A stretch of 64,000 nt of DNA, taken from Glaciecola flavus (GTDB taxonomy: Bacteria; Pseudomonadota; Gammaproteobacteria; Enterobacterales; Alteromonadaceae). This document shows, piece by piece, positions 16,113 through 26,373 of the stretch. The notes under the pieces were generated by a model. The model was given only the letters and a program-made list of their open reading frames with translations, did not search any database and had not been told where the DNA came from. Location of the stretch: positions 186,001-250,000 of the forward strand of contig NZ_JBHRSW010000014.1 of NCBI RefSeq assembly GCF_042646125.1. Reading direction: 5' to 3'. Every line of letters begins with the position of its first letter. Within the stretch, counting starts at the first letter, position 1. Both the position numbers and the translations under genes were made by a program.

Positions 16113-17405
16113 ATGATTAAAAATATAAGCGATCAATTTGTTCATAACCTAGATGGTTTAGTTTCAACACTTACAACACAAACCAGTTTACATCAGTTTT
16201 TATTGATACTGCTTTGCTACATATCAGCATATTGTTTATATGTCGTATTGATTAAAAAGTACCTTGTTACGAGTACAAAAAACATAGCTGATGATCACCC
16301 TCTCGCTCACTTGCTGCCGCGTTTAAGCCAGATGATATTTCCCGCGCTGGCAATACTCTTCTTGTACTTTTCTCAAGCGTTTGTTCAATCAGTCAAGCAT
16401 GATGTATGGATGCTCGATATTGCGATTACATTCGCCGTTTTATTATTTGCTTACTCACTGATACGAGAGTTTGTGAAGCATTCAATCATGGCTACAGTGT
16501 TTTTATGGATTGGTTTACCGCTCTTATGCTTACATCTACTCGGCTTTTTATCCACTATCATTGAGGTGCTCGAATCAATATCAATTAGTATCGGCAATAT
16601 AAATATTAGTCTAAACGGATTGTTGAGAGTGTTGTTTTTTGGCGCAATTTTGTTTTGGCTAGGGCGTGCTTCAAATGCCCTTGGCAAGAACATCATTCGC
16701 AATCACAGCAATTTAGATGTGTCGACGCGTGAAGTTTTTACCAAGCTTTTTGAAGTTGGCTTGTTTTGCATTATCTTTGTTTTGCTTTTAAATGTGATGG
16801 GGATCAATTTAACGGCGCTCGCGGTGTTTGGTGGTGCTTTGGGTGTCGGGCTGGGATTGGGATTACAATCCATTGCTTCTAATTTTATTTCGGGCATCAT
16901 TATTTTGCTAGACAAGTCATTGACTATTGGCGACTTTGTTGAGCTAGACAATGGCAGCAAAGGTTTTGTTAGAGAGTTCAAAATGCGCCATGCCGTCTTG
17001 GAAACGTACGATGGAAAAGATATTTTAGTACCTAACGAAGTATTTATTTCTTCAACCTTGATCAACTGGTCTCATAAAGATCCAAAACAGCGATATCGTG
17101 TTGACTTCAGTGTGTCTTACAACACGGATATCCGGCAAATGGTTGAGATTATTAAAGATGCTGTTGCTGAACATCCTCAAGTGATTAGTGGTGAAGATGT
17201 GCCATTTGAAGAGCGTCCAGATTGCGAAATTGATAGTTTTGGTGACAATGGAATCAACATGTTTGTCGAATTTTGGATTGAAGGCATAGATGACGGTAAA
17301 AACCGTGTGGGTGGCGATTTGTTATTAACAATCTTCGAAACATTGAAAGCCCACGATATTTCCATTCCTTTCCCGCAAAGAGAAATACGTATACTTAAAA
17401 AATGA
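16113..17405 (+). CDS. MscS-family mechanosensitive channel
   Basis: 430 residues with about five N-terminal membrane helices before the conserved pore region. The channel helix and beta domain are clear: LTALAVFGGALGVGLGLGLQ, IASNFISGIIILLDKSLTIG, DFVELDNGSKGFVREF and ILVPNEVFISSTLINWS. These channels open under membrane tension to release solutes on osmotic downshock. It has more membrane helices than E. coli MscS. A single-gene unit, as far as seen. Confidence 0.92.
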   Translation: MIKNISDQFVHNLDGLVSTLTTQTSLHQFLLILLCYISAYCLYVVLIKKYLVTSTKNIADDHPLAHLLPRLSQMIFPALAILFLYFSQAFVQSVKHDVWMLDIAITFAVLLFAYSLIREFVKHSIMATVFLWIGLPLLCLHLLGFLSTIIEVLESISISIGNINISLNGLLRVLFFGAILFWLGRASNALGKNIIRNHSNLDVSTREVFTKLFEVGLFCIIFVLLLNVMGINLTALAVFGGALGVGLGLGLQSIASNFISGIIILLDKSLTIGDFVELDNGSKGFVREFKMRHAVLETYDGKDILVPNEVFISSTLINWSHKDPKQRYRVDFSVSYNTDIRQMVEIIKDAVAEHPQVISGEDVPFEERPDCEIDSFGDNGINMFVEFWIEGIDDGKNRVGGDLLLTIFETLKAHDISIPFPQREIRILKK

Positions 17406-17693
17406 ATTAATAAGTGCATTTGATAATTCAAAAATACGTTCAATTATTAAATCACTTCTTCAAATTTTTGTTTGTTATTTAAGTTATCAAGTTTGGTTGA
17501 TATCAAAATTACAATAAAGCCTCATATAATCAATAATATAGCACTCACTTTTACTAATTGGCATGTAAATGGCTAAACTTTAGTCGATATCTCATGGAAA
17601 ACGCGAGTCGGCCATCTACAAAAAAAATGGGTCAACTAAGCATCCGAGAGCAATTTCATTTATGTTCCTTATTACTTAAAGGCGAAGTACAAA

Positions 17694-19811
17694 ATGAAAA
17701 AATACGTAATACTAATCTCAATTGCAGTGTTAGCGCTATTTGCAAGGGCGAATATAGCTGATAGGGCAACTGAGCAAACCACTGACCAAGAAACGACATC
17801 GACTTACATTATTCATGGAGGCAATATCAGCTCCATATCAAAGTTATTAGTTGATGCTGGCGTTACACCTACAGCAAGGTACTCAAGTATTGACGCTGTT
17901 TCAATTAAATTAACGGCCTTGCAAAAAGCAGAGTTACAAAAAGCAAACAAAGGTTTACGCTTTTTCGAAGATAAAAATTTTGAAGTGGCAAGTTATAAGC
18001 GAGAAGCAACAGACAAAGGCAGTAACAAAGCCCTTGCCTCAACGCTCAAATTTTTAAGCAATGCGAATTCTGCGTTATGGCAAGTTGAAAATTCCGACAC
18101 TGCCATAAAAGAATTATCGACATTATATCTACAAACGCCTGAACAAAATGGGCAGATTAAGTCTATTTCAATTAATGGAGAAAAAGTCCTTTTTAATCAA
18201 GTTAGCAGCGAAGAGTTTGCGCTGATCGGATACATTCAATTGCGAGCGAATCAGGCAATTAAAGTTCAGGTTGAATTTGACTCCTTGCAAACTGTCGATC
18301 CCACTTTGTATGGCGTAGACCTGCAATTCAGTAGTGGTGAAATCGCCACAACCACAAAAAACAGTAAAAAGCAGGCTAGCAACAATAACCGAGATACGCA
18401 TTATCCTGAACTTGTCAGAGCAAACTTAGTGCATGAACAAGGCGTGACAGGAAAAGGGGTGACTGTGGCGATCATCGACACAGGCATTAACAACAATAGT
18501 TTGTTACAAAAGGGAACTAATAACAAACGACGCTTTACGACTTCAATAAGTGTGCTTGAGGACAAAAGTGTAAATGACGACTACGGTCATGGTACACATC
18601 TGGCGAGTATTATTGCTGATGCAAGTAAGCGCTCTAGTGCAGAAAGACCACATATTAACGGCTACAACGGTATTGCTCCTGATGTTAATTTAGTTTCGAT
18701 AAAAGCCTTTGATGAACAAGGACGAGCGTCTTACAGTGATATTTTACGTGCGGTTGATTATGTAATTGAAAATAAAGATGCCCATAATATCAGAGTGCTA
18801 AATTTGTCATTCAGTGCCCCGCCAAGTTCATACTACTGGGACGATCCCTTAAACAAAGCACTAATGAAAGCATGGCGCGAGGGTATTACTGTAGTAGCCG
18901 CGGCAGGTAATAGCGGCCCTGATGCCATGACAATAGGCGTACCAGGGAACACACCCTATGTGATCACAGTCGGGGCAATCACTGACAATAAAACTCCCTA
19001 CAACTTTAATGACGATTATGTGACATCCTTTTCTAGCGCCGGTCCGACCTATGAAGGGTTCGTTAAGCCTGAGTTAGTTGCACCGGGTGGCCACATTCTT
19101 GGTGTGATGGATAAACAGTCATTACTCAGAAAAACATACAGTATATTTGATACAAATAAGAAGCATGATTACTTTGCTTTGTCGGGGTCTTCACAATCGA
19201 CAGCTATCACCACAGGTATTGTAGCACTGATGTTAGAAGCTAACCCTTATTTGAGACCAGATGATATTAAATGTCGGTTAATCTCTACTGCTAAAGCAGC
19301 TACTACTGAATCCGGACATTTGGCTTTTAGTATCTACCAGCAAGGTGCAGGCTTAGTCGATGCCTATCAAGCAGTACGAAGTACTGAGTTTGGATGTGCA
19401 AATAACGGTATGGATATTACAAAAGACTTAAACGGAGACGAACACTACATTGGGCCTGTCAGACGACACGAAGAGGGCGGCGATTATTATATCCCCGGTG
19501 CAGAAGGCCTTGAATGGTCTGGCGTTTACAGTGACTCTCAATTATGGCGATTTGCGAGCAACTCACAATTATGGAGACACACCTCTTTCAACAGCAGCTC
19601 GCAGTTGTGGCGTCACACCTCGTTTAGCAGTAATGCTCAGTTGTGGAGACACTCCAGTTTTAGTGCTAATGGTCAATTGTGGAGACACACAGGTTTTAAT
19701 GCAAACTCACAATTGTGGCGAGGCAATACTTTCAATAGCAATGCACAACTATGGCGTCACCGTAGCTTTGATAGCAACAGTTTCCTGAATAACTGGGTAG
19801 ACCACGAATAA
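17694..19811 (+). CDS. Secreted S8 (subtilisin-like) serine peptidase with C-terminal SQLWR repeats
   Basis: 705 residues with a signal peptide (MKKYVILISIAVLALFARA). A prodomain-like region reaches about residue 230. The S8 catalytic domain contains D262 (VAIIDTGIN), H299 (YGHGTHLASII), the oxyanion Asn (VVAAAGNSGPD) and the nucleophile S500 (LSGSSQST), where the usual GTSMA is changed to GSSQS. The C-terminal residues 615-695 are seven tandem copies of SQLWRHTSFNSN-like units, a tail not needed for catalysis that may mediate anchoring or processing. ATG preceded by AGGCGAAGTACAA. A terminator follows. Confidence 0.9.
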   Translation: MKKYVILISIAVLALFARANIADRATEQTTDQETTSTYIIHGGNISSISKLLVDAGVTPTARYSSIDAVSIKLTALQKAELQKANKGLRFFEDKNFEVASYKREATDKGSNKALASTLKFLSNANSALWQVENSDTAIKELSTLYLQTPEQNGQIKSISINGEKVLFNQVSSEEFALIGYIQLRANQAIKVQVEFDSLQTVDPTLYGVDLQFSSGEIATTTKNSKKQASNNNRDTHYPELVRANLVHEQGVTGKGVTVAIIDTGINNNSLLQKGTNNKRRFTTSISVLEDKSVNDDYGHGTHLASIIADASKRSSAERPHINGYNGIAPDVNLVSIKAFDEQGRASYSDILRAVDYVIENKDAHNIRVLNLSFSAPPSSYYWDDPLNKALMKAWREGITVVAAAGNSGPDAMTIGVPGNTPYVITVGAITDNKTPYNFNDDYVTSFSSAGPTYEGFVKPELVAPGGHILGVMDKQSLLRKTYSIFDTNKKHDYFALSGSSQSTAITTGIVALMLEANPYLRPDDIKCRLISTAKAATTESGHLAFSIYQQGAGLVDAYQAVRSTEFGCANNGMDITKDLNGDEHYIGPVRRHEEGGDYYIPGAEGLEWSGVYSDSQLWRFASNSQLWRHTSFNSSSQLWRHTSFSSNAQLWRHSSFSANGQLWRHTGFNANSQLWRGNTFNSNAQLWRHRSFDSNSFLNNWVDHE
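19536..19778 (+). repeat. Tandem 36-bp repeats coding for SQLWR units
   Basis: Seven in-frame units in the protease gene: one of 9 residues, then six of 12 residues, each beginning S/A/G-Q-L-W-R and mostly continuing H-T-S-F-N-S-N. The Q-L-W-R core is invariant, while codons vary (TTATGG, TTGTGG, CTATGG), so amino acid sequence rather than DNA is under selection. Confidence 0.9.
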
Positions 19812-19846
19812 ATCATAGAGTATTAATGAGTCTTTAATCCGAAGAA

Positions 19847-19875
19847 GCGTGTGAGTAGTTTCACACGCATTTTTT
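19847..19875 (+). terminator. Rho-independent terminator of the protease gene
   Basis: GCGTGTGA-GTAGTT-TCACACGC hairpin (8-bp perfect stem) followed by ATTTTTTG, 35 nt after the stop codon of the S8 peptidase gene. Confidence 0.85.
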
Positions 19876-19946
19876 GTATATTACACATAAAAAAAAATAT
19901 ACACTGGTCGATAAAATACAACTAAGCAGTAACGAATAAATACGGT

Positions 19947-22900
19947 TTGGTTATTATCTCGACATATTCAGTGTTTGTGGCAAGTTGGTTTGCGCAAATT
20001 TTAAGGAAAAAAACAGTGCAAGCGTCTTTTTGCTACGCACTGTTCATATCCATGCCTAGTGCATTTGCAACGGAAGCATTTGATCACTTTAACCCTGTTT
20101 TTCAGCCCATTCAATTTACCAATATCGACCCCGAAGAATACGATATTCAACCGGTGATAAACGCAATCGCACAAGATGCAGATGGATTCATGTGGTTTGG
20201 TACGCAGGATGGCTTAGAAAAATTCGATGGTAAACACTTTACTCATTACAATGTCGATTTTAGTAGAGAAAACACGCTGTCGAGCAACTGGGTAAACAGT
20301 CTCTACTTAGATAAAAATGGGCGCCTATGGGTATTGACAGCAGATGGTGTCGATATATATCAAGCTGAAACAGATAATTTTTATTCCCTCGATAGCGCCT
20401 TAGATATACCTAAAGGTATTTACTATACTAAAGTTGTTGAACAAGCGAATGGCGACTTTTGGCTACTTACCCGCAATACCGGAATAATCGTCATCAATGC
20501 TTCATTGGATAAGGTATCCACGCATTTGGCCGCTTCGGAAACTCGCTCGTTGTTGTCAACAGAAAATCATATTACATTGCCATCGAACGATATTTTAGCT
20601 TCAGCTTACACCGGAAAATATACTTATATATCTATTGATGAGCACGGTGTCTTCGTCCTAAAAAACAACCAACTGATTCAAGTACCCTTATCTTCAGAAT
20701 CACAAAATAGCCGTCTCAGATTAGCTTATGATAAGTATAGGGATAGTCTATTAGTGTTAGAAGAGAATGGAAAAATTAACGTTCTGCGTGCCGACGAAAG
20801 TCAAGTTAGCTTTATTCAATTTAAGCAAACAGAATGTCAGGCACTTGGTGAAAACAGTGTAATGATGGATGCTTCTGGGGTACTTTGGAAAGGAACGGAC
20901 AAGGGCTTGTGTGTCCTTGATACAAATACAGGAGAGGAATATCAGTATTTGGCCAATGACGGGCAGAAAGGGAGCTTAATTGATAATCGCGTCACTACCT
21001 TATACACGAGTGCCAGTGGTACTATTTGGGTTGGTACCATGCAAGGGATTAGTCGATGGAATCCAAAAGCAAGAAAGTTTACGCACATCAAAAAGCACTT
21101 TGATAAGCAAGATTTGATAGGTAGCGATATTGTTACTTCATTTGCTTTCAATTCTAATACAAAAACACACTATATCGGCACCTTTGGTGGCGGTGTCAGT
21201 GTCATCTCATCTGACAAACAATCAGCAGAATTTATCAATTCGAGCATCGACCCTAGTTTTGACAATAGAGTCATGTCATTAGCAATGGACAAGGACAATA
21301 ACCTGTGGGTAGGTAGCTTTGGTTCGGGTTTGTTTAAATATAGCGAAGAACATGGGTCAAAACAGTTTTTACATGATGCAAATGATCCAAGGTCTATTAG
21401 TGCGAATGCCATTAGCAATATTGTTGTACTGAATTCAGGTGAGCTTGCTGTATCAACTTACGGAGGCGGTTTAAACATCTTAAAGTCAGACGGGACTTTT
21501 GAGCGCTTTCAACACTTAGCAGGGAATACTTCAACCATTTCCAGCGATCGTTTAACGGATTTAGAGGTGGATGAAGAGGGGCGTTTGTGGATTGCCACTG
21601 TGGGTGGTGGCATAAATGTACTTGACCTAAAAACGAAGCGTATTATTCACTTAAATAAAGAAAACGGCATATTGCGAAGCGATAATATTTTTGCTTTAAA
21701 AAATACACCATCACATATGTTGTTTGGTACCCAAGAAGCGGGCATGGGACAGCTGAATAAGCAATCTTTAGGTGACACCTCTCTCGATATCTTTTATTTT
21801 GACCAATCGTTCTCACTGCCAAGTAACTCGATATACGGCATACTCGCAGACAACAAGCAAATATGGTTAAGTCACTCCAGAGGCTTGTCTACGATAGATT
21901 TGGCGACACTAGCGGTAGATAATTTTTCTGTTGTTGATGGTATCCAAAGTAGGGACTTTACAGCAGGTGCTTTTTATCAGGATACACTTGGTAATTTTTT
22001 CTTTGGCGGTTCAAATGGTTTCAATGTGTTTCAGCCAAGCAAAATCCAAGAGACGATGCATGAAGCCAAATTACAATTAATATCGTTCTATCAGGCTAAT
22101 GATTCCGTTTCATTGCAAGGCAAGCTCAATAACAAAGGCGAACTTGAACTCGCTTACACAGATACATTTATCGGCTTTGAGTTCAGTGTTTTAGATTATT
22201 CGCAACCGAAAGACAATAGGCTTGAATATAAGTTAGAGGGACTACATTCGAGCTACATATACAATGGTGACAGTGGTTTAATTAATTTTTCAGGCCTACC
22301 GGATGGTACCTATGTTCTTAAAGTAAGGGGGATCAATGCAGATGGCGTTAAGACCATCAATGAGTTTTCTTTACCTATTTTCATCCATCCTCCTCTATGG
22401 CGCAGCAATACTGCGTATAGTATATATTTTGCCTTGCTGCTCCTAATCTTTTATTCCAGTTATCGTTCATATCGTCGAAAAATGCAAAGGCAGCTTAAAT
22501 TCCAGCGCTCCCTTCAACAAAAGGTCGACGAGCGCACAATTGAGCTACAACAAACCAATAAAAAATTAGAAACCGCAGTCATTCAAACCAAAGAGGCAAA
22601 AGAAGAAGCCGAGGCTGCCGCCGAAGCAAAATCAATATTTTTGGCGACAATGAGCCATGAAATCCGCACACCTATGAACAGTATACTAGGCATGGGCGAA
22701 CTTCTTTTGAATACTGATCTTGATAGTGTTCAACGAAAATACACTATGACTGCTTATCGCTCCGGCAAAATGCTATTGGAAATGATCAATGACATACTTG
22801 ACCATACCAAGCTGGAGATGAACAAAGTGTCGGTCGAACATGTACCGACGAATATACATACAACGATAGAAGATGCTATCACCTATATCGCCAACAGAGC

Positions 22901-24599
22901 CTTTGAAAAAGGCGTAAATCTTGGTTTATTCATATCTAAAGACTGCCCACAAGTATGCTTAAGTGACGCTATTCGGCTACGTCAAATCGTCATCAATATC
23001 GTTGGTAATGCGATCAAATTTACGGAATCTGGGTTTGTAAAAACGCATGTCAGTATTGAAAACGGCATGATAAAAATACAAGTGACTGATTCGGGCATTG
23101 GCATTCCCGCAGACAAATTAAACCGTGTATTTGATGCCTTTGAGCAAGCTGAATCAACGACGACACGCCGTTTTGGTGGTTCAGGTTTAGGCCTAAACAT
23201 CACAAAAACAATCGTAGAGCTGCTGGGAGGTAATATTTCAGTGAGCTCTGAAGTCGGTCAGGGAAGCTGTTTTACTGTAATGCTCCCAAGCGAATTAGCG
23301 GAAGACAAGCATGATGTGGAAGAAATTAAACTAGAGAATTACCAAGACAAACAATTCCTGCTAATTATGCCAACATCGATTACCTGCGACAACTACATAA
23401 ACCTACTTGAAAGACTCGACCTGACTTATCACTTGTGTTCTCGCTTTGCGTCTCAGTTGGAAACAAGCACCGGCTACAAGTTTGCCTTAGATGGCGCAGT
23501 ATTTCAAAACACGCTGATACTCATCGATGAAGCGATCATCGATACGCACTGCGATGAAGCACTTTTGAGTCAATATGAGCAGCATATTCTATTAATTGAA
23601 AACGCATCGAACACTGAGTCTCACAACAAACAATTGCTTCACGACTTTAGTCGCCTGTCTCAATTGCCTACGAGACAAGGCTTGGTAGATGCCATTGATT
23701 ATCATCAATCAGGTGAAAACAGTATCGTAGCGAGTATGGGACTAGATTTTGGTTTGCGCCATCGTGTGAATGCAAAAATATTATTGGTTGAAGATGTCAA
23801 AACCAACCAGCAAGTAGCAAAAGGCATACTTGCGCAACTGGGCTGTAATATTGATATTGCAGAAAATGGTCTGGAAGCGGTAGAGATGGCAGCCGAAAAC
23901 GCTTATGACATGATATTGATGGACTACCAAATGCCAGTAATGGATGGGATAGAAGCGACATCGCATATCAAACAGGCCTTACATACTAGTGTCAACGCGG
24001 TTGTTGTCGCACTGACAGCCGACCAAAGTGCAAGCAGTCGAGCCAAATGGCGCAATGCAAATGTCGATGACTTCATGTCTAAACCATTTGCTGCCGCTGA
24101 GATGCTGGCGATGCTTAAAAAGCACTTGTCTGAGTTTATTGAAACGGTACACATACCAAAAGAAGACTTTACTACAGCTGATAGCAGCGATGAGGAGCAA
24201 ATAAACAAGCCCTCAACGAAAGCGTCTGCCAGTGGCTTCGAAAAGCTAATTGATATGAACACCATCAGTGCGCTGAAGGATGTAGAGTCAAGTACTGGGC
24301 AAAAAATGCTGCCTCAATTGTTCGAGATTTTTAATGAAGAGTCTCAGCCTCTAGTTATTTCGATTGTAGAAGCATACAATGATAAACAGGCGCAGCAGTT
24401 AAACAACGCAGCACATGCATTAAAATCAATGTCGGGCAATGTAGGTGCTAAAAAGTTGCAAAGTATGTGTGCAGAGATTGAATCAAATTCGGGCCGTGCT
24501 GATTTTGAAAAATGTGATAAAGCAGTGAGCAAAATAAAAAGTGTGTTAGATAGTACAATTAGTGCACTGTCTACTTTGTTAGGAAGTGTGGATGAGTAA
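19947..24599 (+). CDS. Giant hybrid histidine kinase: beta-propeller sensor, HisKA/HATPase, receiver, Hpt
   Basis: Up to 1550 residues. A periplasmic two-component propeller (Reg_prop repeats such as DADGFMWFGTQDGLEKFDG and DKNGRLWVLTADGVDIY) spans about 60-720, followed by a Y_Y_Y-type domain, one membrane helix near 835, and a coiled coil. Then come HisKA with H904 (ATMSHEIRTPMN), HATPase (DSGIGIPADKL, FGGSGLGLNI), a degenerate receiver-like stretch, a true receiver with D1326 (ILMDYQMPVMDG), and an Hpt domain with H1490 (AAHALKSMSGN). The open frame begins with TTG; a GTG at 20016 with TAAGGA upstream is a likelier start and leaves a short signal peptide. The stop overlaps the next gene by 8 nt. 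Members of this class often sense extracellular polysaccharide fragments; the ligand here is unknown. Confidence 0.92.
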   Translation: MVIISTYSVFVASWFAQILRKKTVQASFCYALFISMPSAFATEAFDHFNPVFQPIQFTNIDPEEYDIQPVINAIAQDADGFMWFGTQDGLEKFDGKHFTHYNVDFSRENTLSSNWVNSLYLDKNGRLWVLTADGVDIYQAETDNFYSLDSALDIPKGIYYTKVVEQANGDFWLLTRNTGIIVINASLDKVSTHLAASETRSLLSTENHITLPSNDILASAYTGKYTYISIDEHGVFVLKNNQLIQVPLSSESQNSRLRLAYDKYRDSLLVLEENGKINVLRADESQVSFIQFKQTECQALGENSVMMDASGVLWKGTDKGLCVLDTNTGEEYQYLANDGQKGSLIDNRVTTLYTSASGTIWVGTMQGISRWNPKARKFTHIKKHFDKQDLIGSDIVTSFAFNSNTKTHYIGTFGGGVSVISSDKQSAEFINSSIDPSFDNRVMSLAMDKDNNLWVGSFGSGLFKYSEEHGSKQFLHDANDPRSISANAISNIVVLNSGELAVSTYGGGLNILKSDGTFERFQHLAGNTSTISSDRLTDLEVDEEGRLWIATVGGGINVLDLKTKRIIHLNKENGILRSDNIFALKNTPSHMLFGTQEAGMGQLNKQSLGDTSLDIFYFDQSFSLPSNSIYGILADNKQIWLSHSRGLSTIDLATLAVDNFSVVDGIQSRDFTAGAFYQDTLGNFFFGGSNGFNVFQPSKIQETMHEAKLQLISFYQANDSVSLQGKLNNKGELELAYTDTFIGFEFSVLDYSQPKDNRLEYKLEGLHSSYIYNGDSGLINFSGLPDGTYVLKVRGINADGVKTINEFSLPIFIHPPLWRSNTAYSIYFALLLLIFYSSYRSYRRKMQRQLKFQRSLQQKVDERTIELQQTNKKLETAVIQTKEAKEEAEAAAEAKSIFLATMSHEIRTPMNSILGMGELLLNTDLDSVQRKYTMTAYRSGKMLLEMINDILDHTKLEMNKVSVEHVPTNIHTTIEDAITYIANRAFEKGVNLGLFISKDCPQVCLSDAIRLRQIVINIVGNAIKFTESGFVKTHVSIENGMIKIQVTDSGIGIPADKLNRVFDAFEQAESTTTRRFGGSGLGLNITKTIVELLGGNISVSSEVGQGSCFTVMLPSELAEDKHDVEEIKLENYQDKQFLLIMPTSITCDNYINLLERLDLTYHLCSRFASQLETSTGYKFALDGAVFQNTLILIDEAIIDTHCDEALLSQYEQHILLIENASNTESHNKQLLHDFSRLSQLPTRQGLVDAIDYHQSGENSIVASMGLDFGLRHRVNAKILLVEDVKTNQQVAKGILAQLGCNIDIAENGLEAVEMAAENAYDMILMDYQMPVMDGIEATSHIKQALHTSVNAVVVALTADQSASSRAKWRNANVDDFMSKPFAAAEMLAMLKKHLSEFIETVHIPKEDFTTADSSDEEQINKPSTKASASGFEKLIDMNTISALKDVESSTGQKMLPQLFEIFNEESQPLVISIVEAYNDKQAQQLNNAAHALKSMSGNVGAKKLQSMCAEIESNSGRADFEKCDKAVSKIKSVLDSTISALSTLLGSVDE

Positions 24600-26361
24600 A
24601 GCAGCAGCAAGCAAAAAACTAATATTAGTGTGTGATGATGACAAAACACACATTTTGCTTATGTCGCAAACACTCAAAGCGGAAGGCTATCAAGTTGTTG
24701 AGGCCTGCGATGGTGAACAAGCCCTCGCGCTTTATAACGAGTTTTCTCCTGATATCGTATTGCTCGATGTCAATATGCCAAAAATTGATGGCTACACGGT
24801 TTGCCAAAAAATACGTCACACACAGCGTGGACGAGATCTGCCAATATTGATGATCACTGGCTCTGACGATCATACCTCTATTGAACAAGCATACACCGCA
24901 GGGGCAACCGACTTTTTACCAAAACCAATAAAATGGCCTTTGATCAAGCACCGTATAAAATATATGTTGCGGTCTTTTGATATCCAAAAAAGTCTAAAAG
25001 ACAGCCAAGAAGAATTGCGATATTTGGCGTATTTTGACCCCCTTACAGAGCTGCCTAATCGTCAGTACATAAAAAAGCAAATTCAAACATTCATCGGCAT
25101 AGCAAAACGCGCCGAGCATAAACTTGCTGTGATGTTTATTGACATCGATAGTTTCAAGCGTATTAATGAAACACTTGGGTTTAGTTATGGTGACGCCGTA
25201 CTAAAAGAAGTTTCTAATCGCTTAAATACGCATTTTAGGGAAGGGGACATCATTACGCGTGGCAGCTTGGTCGAAAATGAATTGCAAGTCGCTCGTTTAG
25301 GCGGTGACGAGTTTACTTTGCTGTTAAACGACTGCGGCGAGGATGCAAGTATTGTCGAAATCGCCAAGCGCATCAACGCCACCTTGAGTGAGCCTATTAC
25401 CATAGATCAGTACAGTTTGGTGGTGACAGCAAGTATCGGGATCGCGATATACCCCTTCGATGGTGAGGACGCAGAAACACTATTAAAAAATGCTGATGCA
25501 GCGATGTACAATGCTAAATCAAGTGGTAAAAACGGCTTCAAGTTACATTCTCATGATTTGACCGACCGTTGTTTAAATCGTTTGAAACTCGAAGAATACA
25601 TGCGTGAATCACTTGAAGTTGATAACTTTGAATTATTCTACCAAGTAAAGGTTGACGCAAGCACCGGTACGACAAAATCAGCCGAAGCTTTGCTGCGTTT
25701 GCATCACGAAGAGTTTGGTTTAATTTCGCCCGGTGAATTTATTCCTGTAGCCGAGGACACTGGACTCATTGTTGATCTTGGATACTGGGTCATTCGTCAA
25801 GCATGTAAGCAAATTGTGAAGTGGCAAAATGAATTCAACATTCCGGTGAGTATTTCTGTTAATGTCTCTGGAAAACAAGTCAGCCAAGCCAATTTCGTAA
25901 AACGCTTAAAGCATATTTTGTTAGAAACAAATGTCGATCCGTCATTACTTGAAATAGAGCTTACGGAAAGCATTGTAATGGGTAATGCAGAAGAAAACAT
26001 TGTTCGTTTGAATGAAATTAAGTCACTTGGCGTTAAGTTATCAATCGATGACTTCGGCACTGGGTACTCATCATTAAATTATTTAAAACGCTTCCCGATA
26101 GACAACTTAAAAATTGATCGTTCGTTCATTACCGATATTTCGTCGAAAGAAGAAGATAAGGCTATTGTGAGTGCGATTTCCGCCCTCGCAGACGCACTAT
26201 CACTAAATATCGTTGTAGAAGGAGTAGAAACCAAAGAGCAACTCATGAGTGTCCGCGAAATTTGTAAAGATAGCCCTACGCTTATTCAGGGTTTTTATTT
26301 TGCTCGCCCTGAACCTGCTGACAAATGCAAAACGTCGTTTATTAAGGGTTTTCAGATTTAA
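24592..26361 (+). CDS. Response regulator with GGDEF and EAL domains
   Basis: 589 residues from the ATG at 24592, which overlaps the stop of the propeller kinase. The receiver domain (1-120) has the phosphoacceptor in DIVLLDVNMPKIDG. GGDEF domain: intact RLGGDEFTLLL at about residue 235. EAL domain: SAEALLRL, NVSGKQVS, LEIELTES, SIDDFGTGYSS and VVEGVET, all catalytic positions present. It can thus in principle both make and degrade c-di-GMP. Overlap with the kinase gene strongly suggests that it is the output of that hybrid kinase via the Hpt domain. Confidence 0.93.
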   Translation: MSKAAASKKLILVCDDDKTHILLMSQTLKAEGYQVVEACDGEQALALYNEFSPDIVLLDVNMPKIDGYTVCQKIRHTQRGRDLPILMITGSDDHTSIEQAYTAGATDFLPKPIKWPLIKHRIKYMLRSFDIQKSLKDSQEELRYLAYFDPLTELPNRQYIKKQIQTFIGIAKRAEHKLAVMFIDIDSFKRINETLGFSYGDAVLKEVSNRLNTHFREGDIITRGSLVENELQVARLGGDEFTLLLNDCGEDASIVEIAKRINATLSEPITIDQYSLVVTASIGIAIYPFDGEDAETLLKNADAAMYNAKSSGKNGFKLHSHDLTDRCLNRLKLEEYMRESLEVDNFELFYQVKVDASTGTTKSAEALLRLHHEEFGLISPGEFIPVAEDTGLIVDLGYWVIRQACKQIVKWQNEFNIPVSISVNVSGKQVSQANFVKRLKHILLETNVDPSLLEIELTESIVMGNAEENIVRLNEIKSLGVKLSIDDFGTGYSSLNYLKRFPIDNLKIDRSFITDISSKEEDKAIVSAISALADALSLNIVVEGVETKEQLMSVREICKDSPTLIQGFYFARPEPADKCKTSFIKGFQI

Positions 26362-26373
26362 AAACCCCATCAC

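Noticed and set aside
17558..17761. Plus-strand 67-codon frame before the S8 protease
   Set aside because: It overlaps the signal peptide region of the protease gene in another frame and lacks a ribosome site.
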